Notes: a model not told the origin generated them from the letters alone. A DNA stretch of 64,000 nt from Callaeas wilsoni (GCA_013398955.1 VWPU01010313.1:78066-142065), one strand, 5' to 3'. Positions 28,501 to 43,500 are shown, counted from the first letter of the stretch. Translations and numbers: made by a program.

Positions 28501-31500
28501 CAGGTGGGGTCTCACCAACTGGAGTGGAGGGGCAGAATCACCTCCCTTGATCTGCAGGCCCAATGTGTGTGTAAATTCATATGTACATGCACATATAATA
28601 GTGTTTTGACAATTTTAGATGCTTTTACCTCTAAAGCAGAGATTCCTGACCTCACTGAACATACAATTTGATAGTCTGTTACTTTGTAGATCTTCTCTAA
28701 TACAGAAGGGTTTTAAAGATGCTGTTAGTGTTTCAGGAATAATTATTTTGCCTTAATTTTTTGAGAGCTCTCTAGATGGCAGGGCCTAGGGCTGTTGATG
28801 TTTTTCTCCCTTTCAAGAGGACAAAGGAAAAGCCCTGTTCCAGTCCTGGTGGGTGCATAGCCCTTTTTTCTTTGTATCTAAGCTGGGCTCCAGAAGGCTG
28901 GACACCAGGCTTGTACTGGAGAGAATCTGAGAATGTTATGGTCTCAGGCTTTCAGTACTTCATTTTAAGTGCTTCCTTCCTGCCCCTCACTTCCCAAAAA
29001 CCCCGCAGCTATCCCATCAAATACACAGCATTTATAGAAGAGTTCTAAAGACTAATGCACCAAAAAAAAAAAAAGGAAAAAAGAAGTGTACTGATAGGGT
29101 AGACTGTTCCCAAGGGAGAAGGAGCAGGAAGTTGTGAAGAATCATATGTGAAGATGAGAAGAGGTAAGAAAAGACATTAACACTGCTCTGTGATAGTTAA
29201 ATATCTATGTGAAAGAATTTCACTCAAACTCAGCTTCCCAGATGTCTGTGCCACAAACTGAAATGCAGAGGGATCTTCTTTTTTATTTGAAGGATGTTCT
29301 TGGAAAGATTGGGTAAGGGAGAACAATAGGGAGGCTCTTTTGTGGAATTACTGTTAACACTTAGCCTAGTCTGTTGAAGCAAAGGTTGTAGTTTGTGTGG
29401 TCAGACAGCTTGATGGCTTGATTCCTGCTCAACATTTTCACAATCTAAACATGTGCTGTAAATAGCAGGCTGCAGTAAATTGTGCTTCAGTTGCAGTAGG
29501 AATTAACTTAATGTAAGAGTCATTTCAGTGACGTGTTTTTCACAGTGACAAATGTGCCATAAGAGTTGGTGAATTCAGGTAGTTTGTATCTTCAAATGGT
29601 TATTTTAATCGTGTGTGGCTTTTATCATCATGTTTATTGGGAACTTGTTATGCTAATCTCTTCTGATGTGCGGGTTGTGGGACTATTTACTGGGCTCCAC
29701 AATGACTGCTGAGGCTTTATGGAGAAAGATTGCAAAACAAAAGCATATTGACCCAGCTGTTTCGATCTATGTAAGAATAAAGGGGAGCTCTAACATGTGT
29801 GAGCACCTAGGCACGTAAGGCAGAGTTTGCTCAGTGAAATAATCTGAAAACCTATAAATGATTTCTCTGTAACATGCACTTCCACCAGATACTTAGTACC
29901 TGTGTAAATGAATTCTTCTCTCTCCTGCCTGTTCCCATGACTGGCTTATAAACCTTAACAGCACATATTGGAAAAAAAAAAATCTTTGGAGTCAATTGTA
30001 TAAAGGCACAGATAGATCCACAAGAGCCAGAAACTGGCCACACAGTTCTGAGAAACACTAGCTCAGGAAACAGCATGTTTACCCAGTCAATCTATTTTGT
30101 TTGCTGCTACATTTTCCTTTTGAGAAGAGATATCAGTTTAATCTGTGATCAAACTTGTAATCAGAAAATGGCATAAGATTAATTATGGAAATGCTATTCA
30201 ATTTTCACAGTCTATTAACAACTGACAACTGCATGAAGATCCCATTAATATTTACACAGTGCCGTGAGCTTTAATCTAACATGCGTAGGGTCAGATTCAC
30301 ACCTACTTTAAGATCTAGGGCTTCTGGTTCACAGGAGAGCTATGAATTTAACCTGTAGGCTTTAAAAAAAGGAAAATAGATCAATCAGTTCCTGAAAAAT
30401 TAAGTATGAAATTGAAAATTTCTATATGATAAATCTGGGGCAGGGAGGAGAGGCAGGTGGCTTTGTGGATTCCTGGCTTAAACACTAAGTTGTATTTTTG
30501 GCTGTGTAAAACTGTGGCATTCTGAATTTTTCCAGTAATGTGTGGGCATTCCAAAATGAAAATTTATTTCTCTGTCTCCTGTTTACTCCACTGCAGATTT
30601 TGGACAGAATTGAAGATGTCCAAGAACTCATATTCTCTAAAGAACCTGACCTGTCAAGAGCTCTTCTTCCTGTTCAAACTATGCACCTTACTATAATAGT
30701 AGCTCATCTGGGAACAGAAGAAGAAGTGAAAAAGTAAGAATCCTGCCAAATTCAAGAGCAGCTAATTTTTCTGTAAATGTGGTATCCTTACTGCTGCTAT
30801 TGTGAATCATCATGTTTTATTAGAGCCTACACACCATTTCTCTTAAACTTTTTTGATCAGCTTTTTACAAAAGCTAGCTGTGATGCATCAGAGATTGAAA
30901 TTTTCTGTATCTGCCATGGGGTGAAGAGAAAAAGCAGTGTGGCTGTAAATAGTATTACTACTTTGTTACTGTATTACTACCACAAATTAGCTCAACAGAT
31001 GTAAGCTTCCCTGAGATGCTGTCTTTTGAGAAACCACAGCTTTTCAGATCAGCCATACTTGTATCAGCTGGAAAATGTTAGCTGTTAAGAAATGTTGCAT
31101 TAAGAAGAAAACAACAAAAAAAATCTGCCTACTTCCTTCCCAAGCTTCTCTCTTGTTGAATTCAAGCTGTGGGCTGTCACTGAGGCCCTGGGAATTAAGA
31201 TGGGGATATTGACATATGACTAAGGAAAGCTACCCTGTGGTCAGGAAGGCTAGAATTGATAGAAAGGTCCAGAAAATAATGCCAGTCTGCTGCAGTTTTT
31301 TCTCTAAGCCCTATCATACTGTACCACACTGGGAAACCCGGGACTCCTTGACATAAGGAGGCAGAAAGGAAAGGCCCTTATGTGCCTGGGAAGGCATCAT
31401 GTGGTAGAGGTGGGAAGCTGGTGAGAACAGCCCTTTCTCCAGGGGCCCTGGCACGTATCAGCATGGGAATGAAAAACAGGCCTCAACACCATATGAGTGT

Positions 31501-34500
31501 CACACAGGATCTGCTTGGGTGTAAAGCAGAATGCCTAGCTGGAAAGGTGTCAAAAACCCCAATATGACTAGAAAAAGCCTCTTCTGCCCATACAGGCAGC
31601 ACCAGTTAAATATGATTAAGATGCATATGACAGGCTTGTATGTGCCTTATTTTAAAATTACCTGCTTTATTTTTCATTCTAGAGACTTTTTTGGAGGGTC
31701 TGAGGGGGGAAAAAGTTATAAGGGCTAAGGAGACATGCAGAAGGCAGTGTACAGTAATTCAGTAATAAAATTCTGTGCCAGTGCTGCTGACTGGGCAGGC
31801 TGAAGTCCAAGAGGATAGGAAGCTAGTTGAAAGCAGCAATCAAAATGGGAATCAATTGGTTAGGGAGGTGAGCGGAGCTAAGTAGTGTTAATGAACTTAA
31901 GAGTGGATGTGTGTCTGTAATGTAAAAATAATGGACATACCTAATGAAAAGCAGATCTGCCTTGCCAAATGTTTTTCATCCTGTACTTTTACCTACCTCC
32001 ATAGCTCTTCTAAATGAGGCTGTAGTTCAGTGGCTACTGCTCTGTGCTGTCATATGAAAGACTGCCTTGAGCTTAACTATTTTTCATGTCTCAAGTGAAG
32101 AGCACTGCTGATACAGCTGGCCCAGCCCCTCACAGTAGGAGGGAGGCATCTTCAAATCTCAGGGCAGAAGCTGGAGCAGAACTTTTTGCACTGACATAGG
32201 ATGAGGGGGAATGGCTTCAAGCTGAAAACAGGCAAGTTTAGATTGCATACTGGTAAGAAATTCTTTACTCCAGTGAGGCCCTAAACAGAGAGAAGTTGTG
32301 GCTGGCTCATCTCTGGAAGTATTCAAGCAGTCTGGATGGGTCTAGTGGAAGGTGTCCCTACTCATGGCAGGGAGGCTGGAACTAAATGATATTTAATGTC
32401 CCTTGCAACAGAAACCACTTGATGGGAGAAGTTGTCTTAGCAGTGTTTAATTTTAGCTTAGATATTATGAACTTAAATGAAGGGCTATATTAGCCATGCT
32501 TGTTTTTAAGGTGGAAAAATCAAAATCCTTGGCAGGGATATTACTCTCTTTTCAACTTCAGTCCTGTCCTCACCATACTTGCTGAGTGCCCAGGAGTCTT
32601 TGAAAGAAACTGCTCCTATGCCATTATAGCTGAAATAACTCCAGTGTAGTAGTGAGGACTGTTCATCATGTTGGCTGAAGTGGCCTCTGTATGCATTAAA
32701 CATGCTTTCCAAAGGGCATTAGTTTGTGCTGTGTGGGTTGTACTGCCTGGTTTCTCTTTGGATGTTACACAGTTCTAAGATTTTTAAAGAGTGGACTGAA
32801 TGCAGTCAAAACTTGTTCAAGGTGTAACGATAAAGGAAACGTGGCTGCAGGAGGCCCAGTAACCTATGGAATGGTGTCCTGTAGCCCTTAGTCATGCTGC
32901 AGTTTGCTAGAAGTATGAAGCCTTAGTAGAAGGCTTCTGGTCAAACTCTGTTTGAAGGCTGACAGGATCCCCCTTCCTGAGACACCAGGGCACAGAAGGG
33001 CATCTGTAAAACTTCAACAGGTATTAAGTTGCTGGAAGTCTTGGTGTCTACATTTAGAAATGTCATGGTTATACTTTTTCTGTGTCTTTAAGAAAAATGA
33101 TTTAATTTGAAGTGTTAATGTCTTCGAATAATTCACTTTTTTGAGATTTCTGTGCACAGCAAGGTGCATATATAAACTTTATTGAAATGGGACATAGAGC
33201 TGAGAACATAACCATCAATTTGAAATTTTGTTACCTAACCTGGAATAGGAGGATATAATGGAGAAAAATGCTAATTGTGCTTCAGGTGGGAGAATGAATT
33301 TGTTTTAGTTTAAGCATAAAATTAGTCAACCAGTTGAAAACGACAGTGATAAAGTTTTAAACTACATGACACAAATATAAGTTCAGTTTTATCCTTTTTG
33401 ACTCTTCAGTAGCATATATTCATAGCTTTTCTGGAATGTTAATACTTTGAATGCTCACTAACAAAACTCGTTTCTAATATATAAGCTAAGTTTGAGGTGA
33501 AAGACGTGGTGTATTTGAAATTGTCTAACTGTTACAAAAGCATTAGCAATGAAATACAGTGTGCCTGTGGCACCTTGCATAGTGCTGCAGAGTGGTCAAA
33601 ATTAGATATCAGCTGGTATTGAAAATAAAACAGTATTTCCATATATAAAAAACCTAATAACTTTCAGCATTTATATGTTGATTATTTTGAAGGGCTGTTC
33701 TGGCACTGAAGCAAAGCAAGACAAAAGTGGAAGACATCTTGCAGGGTAAAGAACTTAATTTGACATTCCATGGGATTGGAGAGTTTAATAACCAAGTGCT
33801 ATATGTGAAAATGTTGGAGGAAGACCAGAAAATGCTTAGCAGAATTGCAGGTAAGTACAAAACCTCATTCTTTACCACTTGTGATAAACCAGTTTGTAGA
33901 GTCCATCAGCTCCTGTAAGCACGGGCCCAAGCTGTTGTGCATGATGGCGATGTGCTGCCTTTCCTCTCATGTCCTCTCTTTCTTAATTGTTAAATATGAA
34001 GCCAACAACTGGGTTCCTGCAAAGCATTGGGCCTAAAATATGTTGTCTGTACTAATTTGGGACAGGTGATACGCACAGACATTCATGTGAAGATCACACA
34101 GCAAGGCTAACTTAACCTGCCCTGCGGTAGGAATCTCACAGGCCTGAGGCGTGCAGTCGTCAAAGTGACGCCTCAAACTGAGGCTCTGTTCATTCTAATA
34201 ATCTGAAAGCCTATCAAGTGTTTGCCCCAGCTGAGTATACAAGAACTTCCTTTAAACTGGACTATGCATGAAGTCATAAATACCTCTGGGATGGGAGGTG
34301 ACAAAAATCAGTATTTCTCTGCATACGTGTGTGTAGCACCAACAAATCAGTTTTTGTTTCCACTGTAGAAGATGGAACAGAAGTGTAAGAATAGCTTGGC
34401 CTGTGCTCTAATTTCCCAAAGCACTGATGGATTTATGAGATGTTCCAGACCTTTGATCTGCTTACCTGCATTTGAGTGCAGTTTCAGTAGGGCTTGATAC

Positions 34501-37500
34501 TCTCTTCTTCCTTCCTATCCTGTTCTGCTTTTAGGAGCTGCTTTAGCCTGCAATGCAGAACCTAATCTGTGTCCTGGGCTTCCACTCCAATAGAACAGAA
34601 ATAATCAATATACATTATTTTTCCTAGGTATTTTCACACTAAGCAGAAAGGAAGCATAGTTCAACTAATATGTCTCAAAAAGGCATGCAGTACAAAGACT
34701 GCATAAACTTCAAAGAATATGATTCTCAGAGCAGTCTGTTTTTCTTTTTGTTGATGCTATTTCCTACCTCCTCCAGTTCTCAGCTTTGATATAATAGTTC
34801 TGCTCTCTTATCCTCCTGTTTATTTTACCTCTTAAGTAGTCAGTGTTATAACTAGACAGGGGATGCCTTTTATGAACAACTTCTTTGCCTCAGCTATATA
34901 AAATTAGCCACTTCACTATCCATTATCTCTTGCTTGACTCTGTCCTTCACTTCTCTTATTGTTCCATCCATCCCAAAGCTAATTTTGACTCAAAACAGCT
35001 GTGCTTTTGTTGAAAGTACTCTGATGTTGTCCCTACTTATTAGGACTACAACCTCAACAAACTTGCCCATGCACAAACTGCTTCTTCTCAAGTCTTTAAC
35101 AGGAAATAATCTTGACTGGAAAATAACAAAGTAGGAGGCAGATGATGCAATTTCCTGTAAGATCATGTTTGGTACATGCCTATCTACAACATATATACAA
35201 TTCAGTGCCATTGAAGTAGGGGACTGATTGACTCTTTTGAAGCCTGATTCAACTGTTTTGAGAGCACTGCCTTGGCTCTCTGCTCGCTCCTGAAAGATGC
35301 AGAAATGAATACCTCACTTCTCATCTGAAAATGACTGGTTTTCCCTCGACTTATTGTTTTGCTTAACTGAGAACTTTGTTCCTGATGAGTCATACCATAC
35401 CAGGTCAATCTTTATCATGCTATTTTATCACCATCAGAAGTGTTTAATTTTGGTTCTGCAGAATGTGTGCTATGATGCTCTTTAAATATCATCTTGGACC
35501 TGCATTAGGTCTAAAAGCCATTGCAATTGTGGGTGGCAGATCCTTCATGTTCTCTGCATGGATAACCTGCATCTTCAGGGTTCAGGAAACCTAATATCTA
35601 GCTTCTGATCTGAACCCCTTCATCAGATAGAGGAGAAAAATTTGATTGTGAGCCCTGGGAGTATTCTGCCAGTACTTGTCTTTTTAATGCAATATGATTG
35701 TTCACTGATTGCCTGAAATAATTCCTTGACTGGGAGACAAGCTGCCAGTTTTCAAGCTGTTAACTCCGTTACCAATGATTTTGCTATTCAGAGAGTTATA
35801 ACTTCCAATGTTGTTCTATTCTGCATAACTTCTGACCATTTCTAGAAGTTAATGAGTCTGGGAATTATGCAAATATGTATCAAAGTCTGTCCTTTTAATG
35901 ACATCTCCAAAGAGATGGGGTTTTGTCTCCCCTCTCTCAGCAAAGCAATTGAATTAATTGTTATACAATGAATAGGGATTTTTTTTCTTATCTTTTAGTC
36001 AATATTTTTGGTTGTCATGAGCTAGGTGTGAATTTTAAATGCTGCCTTTTCAAGCAGCATGATGGGCCAATGATTTGGCTGACAGAGGTCAAGCTACTCC
36101 TGCCAGCTGTCTCTGCCTCATCATGCCCTTATTGATGGTTTGTCAGAGTGTTTAACAGTTCTGCCTGCTCTAAAGGAATTTTTGAACTTCTGAAGTGTTC
36201 CTGACATTAGCCAGGTGACTGGCCCTCCATCTGCTTTTGGTTCTACATCATGGACTTTAGTCTCAAAGTGGAGAGTTAACCTATCTCTTGATCAATTAAC
36301 TGCAATTAATTGCTAAATACTGAGCACTACTGTGTTTATCTTGTTGCTAGTGACCTCATCCACTTTGGAGAAAAGTTACCGCTTAAGATGTCTTGGAATT
36401 TTTGTAGGATATTTTTCAAATGAGCTAGAGAAGACAGTGTCTGGAAAATTGAGTGCAAACCTGGCACGAGCAGGACGCACCATCCAGGAACCTTGTTCCT
36501 ATACTGACTTCTTGAAGATGATTTCTGGCCTTGACCTTGGTTCCATCACCAGACTTTGATGAAAACCTGCTCATGGCAGTAAGACCTGCACCTTCCCGTA
36601 ATAACTCCTTCTTGCTGTTCCACAGGCTTGGTGCTGGGTGGTAACCAAGAGGACATGCTATTTTCAGGTTTTCTTTCTTAGATTAAGATCTACTTGGCTT
36701 CTTTTTAGGCAGCCAGGGGAGGTTATATGCTGGATGATGCATGGGGAAGGCCTTTTTTTTCTAGAAGGAGCTTAGATGCTTTTCTGCTGTGTTTATTCTC
36801 TGGAGCTTGCTGTGCTTTGACCTACTGGTAGGGGAACAAGAAGACTTAATATGCAGAAATTCTTTGTGTTGATTTGTTCTACTTGACAAAATAGCAGGGG
36901 CACTTTAGGGTTGTTTGATACCTAACCATAATCACCTAGGACCATTTTCAGATGTCCTAGAGTATTTGCAGCACTCACACTGGACCTACAGCCAGGCTGT
37001 ACCTTCTGCAGCAGCAGCTGGAGGCCAGGCGTACATCCTGTAGGGTATCTAAAAGGGCATTAGATGCTTCTTTGGACAACTGGATCCTATTCTTTGTGTT
37101 TTCCAGATGGTAAATATAAAAAGCAGTTGCCTTGGCAAAATGATCAGACAGCCCCAGCTGCTGTTCCTTCATAAATACTCTGAGAAGAAACATTTTAAAC
37201 TATTAATTAGCTAAACTCCAAGCCAGAGACCTGGCCTTGATACAAATGCATATGAAAAACTAGTGAACACACATGTAGTTAAACTTCCTGATAGGTGGAA
37301 AAATAAAATAGAAGCAAGGGGATTTCAAACAAGGCACTCATCAGATATGTAATATGCTATTTTTTACACTGTTTCAATATTGAACCTCCTTTCAGTGCCT
37401 AAGCAATTAAGCAGTAACAAAGATAGATGTCAAGACGGGATGGGATCTGACCGGAAGAGCCACAAATGCTGCAAGTTTCCATTTTAAAATGTTGATTCTT

Positions 37501-40500
37501 TTTTCCCTTTTTTTCTCCCCCTTACTATTTTATCTGCTTCATACAATCAAGGTATAAAGACTTCTGTCAGTAAGAAAAATTGCTGGGGAGTACTCCAGCC
37601 TTAGACAAGGCTTTAAGTGTAATTTTGGAATTACTTCTTATGGTTTAAGTACAGCTCTTGAACAAGACATCATCTTCTGTTTTTGCTAGACTTGTAGGGA
37701 TCTGCCTCATACAAACCTTGCCTTGCTGTACTCAAAACTCTGCATTCCTAAAGTTCATGAAAACCAAGAACAGTTCAGCTTGGTCTGACTTGTCATTAAA
37801 ATGCTTAGCTGAAAGGCCTTGAAGAATATAAATCCTGGTTTTATCTATGAAGGATAAAACCTTGCTGNCGAATATAAATCCTGAGGTTACTCAAGGACAC
37901 TTTTTTCTATGAAGGATAAAACCTTGCTGCTTTATAAATACGTGACTGAAGTTTTTAAGCCAATAACATCATAAACGTTTTGTAACATATTATCTGGGGA
38001 AGGAATATTATGTTTGTGTGATGTTCCCTCCTAAATTGCTTTAAGTGCTGTGGAGTTGTAGTAGTTTTGGGAATCTAGACACCTTTTTTTTAATTTTCTT
38101 TTTTTTTTTCTTTTTTTCCCCTATTTTTCTGGAAGCCTTTTGCTTCTTGCATTGCTATTTGCAGTAACTGGGCAGAATCTGTTCTGTCAAAGACCCTAGC
38201 TGGGGCCACTGGTGGTGGCTGCATCTTGTTCCTTGCAGGGCTGCCATGGACAGATGCTTTCTTGAGCTCACCATTGTGATAGAGAATTTGTGAATTCAGA
38301 AGGAATTGTGTTGCAAACACAGAAGTTTGGATCCAGCGTTAGGTTTGCAACATATGTCTGTATGTCACGCAGAACTTTGTATTTGAGCACTTTTCTCAAT
38401 TTTTTTCTGTTGCTTGTGATAGTGCAGCAACTGGTTACCTGCCGTATGTTTTAACTGGCTTGCTCAAGAAAGGGATAGTGGCTTTTTGTCTAACCTACCT
38501 GTAAATATTTTTTCTCCACATCCCCACTTTTATTAATTTCTTTCTTATGTTATCTTTTTCCAGAAGCTGTTGAAGAATGCTTTATTGAGATGAATCTTGA
38601 CATTTCAGGGAGTAAGGACTTCAAACCACATCTGACTTTCCTGAAGCTTTCCAAAGCATCGAGGTTGAGAAGAAGGGTAAGTAACTGGGTTTAAAAATAT
38701 TTTTTCTGGGATCTAGTGATTATTTTTGTTTTAATGGTATCCTTGGGATCTAAGCAATAATCATTGCAACCAGAGAACAATATAACTTCTGTTATTTAGC
38801 AGAGCTTGTATATAGGTTGGTCAACACAGTTGTTTGTTTATATCTGACCAGAAGAAATTAGGTCTGTTGCTAATACTGTGTATGGCTCTCTTGTAGAGTA
38901 CAGGGTGCTTCCCTTCCACTGTGGCTGGTCTAAGCTGTACAAAAACAATGTCAAGCTGTTTCCATAGGGCAGGATGGCTTCTGAGCAATATTTGTCTTCT
39001 GAGTAATATTTACCTCAGAACAAGATTAATGTCACGTTGGAAGTCAGGCTGGTGCCTTGATTTATACTAGAAATGTGTGATGTGCTTTTCGAAGCTTTAC
39101 TGCAGCATTGTATGGGATTTATCGCAAACAATTAAAGTAAAAAACAACTCTGATTAGATTGCTCATTTCCCAGTGGAATACTGTCCTGCTTGTTTCCAGG
39201 AATAATACTTGTATTTATGAGGTCAATATATTGCAAACCTGAAACACTAGAGGAGCATGCAGAAAGGAAAACAGGAAAAGCTATAATAGCTGAAGAAAAT
39301 GACCTTGTTCAAGTACTTCATATTGACTTGATATTAGCCTTTTGTATACATGATAAAATCAAAGTTGGATAGGACTGAGAGTTCCGTGCTGGAGGCTCTT
39401 CCTTTCATACTGCCTATAGGGATTTTCATGAGCACTGACATCTGCAATGTCTAATGCAATAGAAACTATACAGTAGGCATGTAGGAATTACTGTTGACTC
39501 TTGTCTGGAGTATTTTCACACTTCCTCTCACTATGAAATTTAAAATTAAAAAATAGAATTGTGATTTCCTGCATGCTCTCCTCTTTCGATCTCTAGCACT
39601 AAATATAGCTTAATCTTGTGTACGTGATTTATGTACGCCATCTCCTTGCGTGTATATATATATATATATATAAATATGCAAGTGTATAGGTCTTTGAATG
39701 TTAGAATATCAAGTGGTATGCCCAGAAGTGGATGCAGTATTCCCGATGTGGCCTCACTGGTGCTGAGAAGAGGGGAATTATCTCCCTCAATCTGTGGGCA
39801 ACACTCCTCCTAATGCAGCCTGGGATACCACTGGCTGCTTTTGCTGCGAGGGCTCACTGCTGGTTCACGGTCAACCTGGTGTCCACCAGGACCTCTAGGT
39901 CCTTTTTCTGCAAAACTCCTTCACAGTCAGCTGTCAGCCTGTACTCGTGCCTGCGTTCATTCCTCCCCTGTGGCTGACCTTTGTGCTTCTTGTTCAGCCT
40001 TATGAAGTTCCTGTCAGTCTGTTTATCAAGCCTTGGCAGCACCCTCTAGTGAATCANATCAGTCTGTTTATCAAGCCTGTCGGGATACCTCTGGTTGGCA
40101 GCACCCTCTAGTGAATCAGGCACTTCTCCCAGTCTGTTATTAGTGAAGTTGCTGAGGGTGCACTCAGCCCCAATATCTAGATCAATAATGAAGATGCTAA
40201 ACAGCACTGGACCCAGTATTGGCCCCTTGGGTACATCTCTAGTCACCAGCCTCCAACCAGACTTTGTGCCACCAATCACTGCTATATGGAATTGGCTGTT
40301 CAGCCAATTTTCAATTCACTTCACTGTTCAGCCAGCCACTTCACTGTTCACCAACCTTGTCTATGGAGATCTCAAAAGAAACAGTGTCAAAAACCTTCCT
40401 GGACTTCAGGTAGACAATATTCACTGCTCTTCCCTTGTTTACCAAGCATTACTTGTTTCTGTAGAAATTTGTTTTCACAATAAAACCTTTGCTTCTAAAA

Positions 40501-43500
40501 TACTGTTTTACAGACCAGGACTGTGAAACTGAAGTGGAGTAGGGCCATCTGTTGAGTTGATTATTAGGGGCATGGGAGCGCGGTAAGTCCATGTACAAAT
40601 CTCCCTGAGGTTAGTAAGGCTCAACCCTACACATAAGACACAATCTCAAAGACCAGACTGGAAGATTAGCGTGTATGTCTTTTGAGATATGACACGTAAG
40701 TTGACACTGTCAACTTACTGCATTCCTTTCAAAATATAATAGGAATAAAAAGGAAGAAAAGTGATTACTTTTATAGTAATTTATCCCATTCCTAAATAGT
40801 GCAGGATAGAAATCAGCCTTCCTAAACACTAGAAGATGCCAAAGTATGAATAAGACAAAATATCACTTAAGTTATTATGATGCCATCTACTGGCTGTAAT
40901 TACTTTCTTTATACCATAAATAACTGCTTCCTTGTAGGAAGGGTGCTGTTTAAGTATTTCATGCAGTGTAAGTTCTTCTTATATCAAGCTTAAGAGGTAA
41001 TTGCTAAGGCAGTTTATATTTTACATCTCAAGAATACTTTGTTAATGAGCGGTATATGGTGATACTGGTGGTGTAGCTGCAGACCTTGTTCTCATTCATG
41101 GGAAAAGAAGAGCTGGTTCTCTTTAAAACTAATTCAGCTGTAAACTTTCACCTTGAAGTTGTGCATCTTTGCTTTGGTTGTGTGTCTAAATATCCCAAGA
41201 GGCTGGAGAGGTCTTGGATTGTGTGCTTTTTATTCTGAATCGCTACCAAAGGAGCAGTATGTGCTGCTTGAAGACCAGGTTCAAAATGGGCAGTGTGACC
41301 CTGGCATAAATAAAAAATGAGGGTTCTTCAGGTGTTTTGACCTCTACCTTTCCAATGAGCCAAAAGGGAACAGTTCCCCTCTTAAGAGAATCCACTTTAT
41401 TATTTGTAGTAAGAGCTTTCTTCAGCACACAGACAAAGAACTCTTGCAGTGTGGGCTGTTAGCCTTTAGTGCTGGGCACTGCCTGCTCTCACCTCTGCCA
41501 GAGCAAAGCTGTGGATCAAGTGCCTCTGTGCTAAAGTGGAAAATGTTTGTTCATTCCCTTTTATGCTGTTTTAAGTAGATTCACTTGGTGTAGGTCTGGA
41601 AATAGCTGTGGTCTACCCTGGGTTGTGAGAGAGCATACTTGTTATTTAACAAGTATTAACAAGTCACATACTTGTATTAAAATATTTGACGCTTTTTAAT
41701 GGAAGGGCAGTCCTAATCCTGCCCTCTTCTGGCTGCTTGATAAGTTATCTTCAATGACATGACCTCACTGAGGTTTCCATTATCCTCCCGAACTACCCAG
41801 AAAACAGCCCATGCGTGGTGTGTCTCTGCATTTCAGCAGAACTTGAACCGCATGGCATTTAGGTGACATGTAGTTCCTGGCTCCTGAACAGCCTGGCTCT
41901 GACTGACACATGGGTGTCTCTGGGGCACAGAAAAAGGTGTGCTGTTGGTTTATTTAAACTTTCAAGTGTTTTAGTCACCTCAGGCAGCTGTGCCTAATGG
42001 TTTGATGTGTTTGGTTGTGAAGCTATTTATATCTGCTTCTATCCAGGTGACACTGGCTGTTCTGGCTGTCCTCCCACAATCCCCATGCTGTGAACCATAC
42101 ATATCCACCTGCTAATAAGGCTGTCATTATGAGGAAGAAATCTTGTAAAAATACTTCCATTTTTTTCTTCCCATGGTGTTTGGGAGCAGGTCTGAACAAA
42201 CTGATTGAGAGTTCTTTGAGGCAATGTGCTGCAAAGAGCTCCTTGGAGCCTTGTTAGCTCACATACTCATTAGGTTAAGAGAAGGTGGAGACTATTCTTT
42301 GTTGCTTAATGATTCATCTGTCCTTCATTACATCTCCATATGTGCCCCTAGCATATGTGGTTTGCTATAGGCTAAGTGCTTTGTGGGAGCCTCTTATATA
42401 AATTGGCATCCTGTTGCTGTCTGAATTAAAGCCCTGGGAACCATGGAATTGTTGGGTTGCTCACCCATCCTTGGTGACATCTGTACGGGGCAGCTAGTGC
42501 TGCTGTGCCCAGACTTGTTGAGGGGGAGAAGAGAAAAGAAATTACTCTGAGGAACTGCTGATTTTTAGTCTTGATAGTCATATACTGCAATGATTTCTGG
42601 GCATATGCTTTGGTTATGGCAATAGAAATTACTCAGTCTGAAAAGAATGTGTCAAGACTCAAAACCACATCTCTAGGAATGTACCCTTTCATTTGTGTGT
42701 CATGACTGTTGTAGCATTTGGCCATTGAGATATTGACAGTGCTTCGTAGCTACGTAAGAGCTGCTGAGGTTCTCTTTTCCTATTCTGGCTTGCTGAAATG
42801 AACTTGTTTTCCCAGTAAGTCACTGAGTTAAATTTCTTTTGAATACTACTTTGCTCACAGGGATGAAGGTGCATGAACTCTCTTTCTAACCTGCTTTTAG
42901 CACATAGTTTAATTACTGTTGTGGAGTGTGAACACCAATGAGAAGGGTTAACTTACAGACAGCTGTAAGATGAAACTGGGTGAAGTAAACTCTAGGTGAA
43001 ATCAAGCAATCCCTCCTAAAGGCAATTCAGAATAATTATATATGGTTACTGTGAACTTGCTTGAAATATCTAAAAGTAGGTTGATGCATTTAAATAACAG
43101 TAGGTTAAATTGATCTGATTTTGTATCTGTATGTTGAGTTTTTTTCTTGAGGAGGATGGGGTAGGTGGAGGATTCGGCAAAAGCCAAATTTCCTATAACT
43201 TTAACTTGTAATGGTCGACTTTTCATGGTGTCAACCTAAATACTACCACATAAAATTGATGCTGTTATCCTAATCGGGGTGAAGTGGAGAAGGTGGTATT
43301 TTCTTTGCTGGGTTTTGTTAAGATAGTACTTGACACACCTTCCTAAAGTGCATGTGTGTTTGTGCACATGTATTATATGCATAATGTCACATTGCTCTTT
43401 CAATATGCAGGGCTTCAGAAAAATTTGTACGGATCTGTATAAGGAATATGAAGACAGCCACTTCGGCACAGAGGTCTTCAGTCGAATTGATCTCTGTGCC

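Larger units (their letters stand above)
38677..43410. other. intron 5 of the AKAP7-like gene
   Basis: 4.7 kb intron with a TA microsatellite (39651-39674), a CR1 fragment (39719-40455) and two CTCF-like motifs. No exon recognised. The acceptor is 'ctctttcaatatgcag'. Confidence 0.6.

Noticed and set aside
33668..33692. Upstream acceptor 'ctttcag' for the fourth exon
   Set aside because: It would add 25 bases and break the reading frame and the AKAP7 alignment.
40046..40526. Open frames on both strands near 40.1-40.5 kb
   Set aside because: Remains of CR1 reverse-transcriptase sequence; one frame crosses the N and is therefore an artefact.
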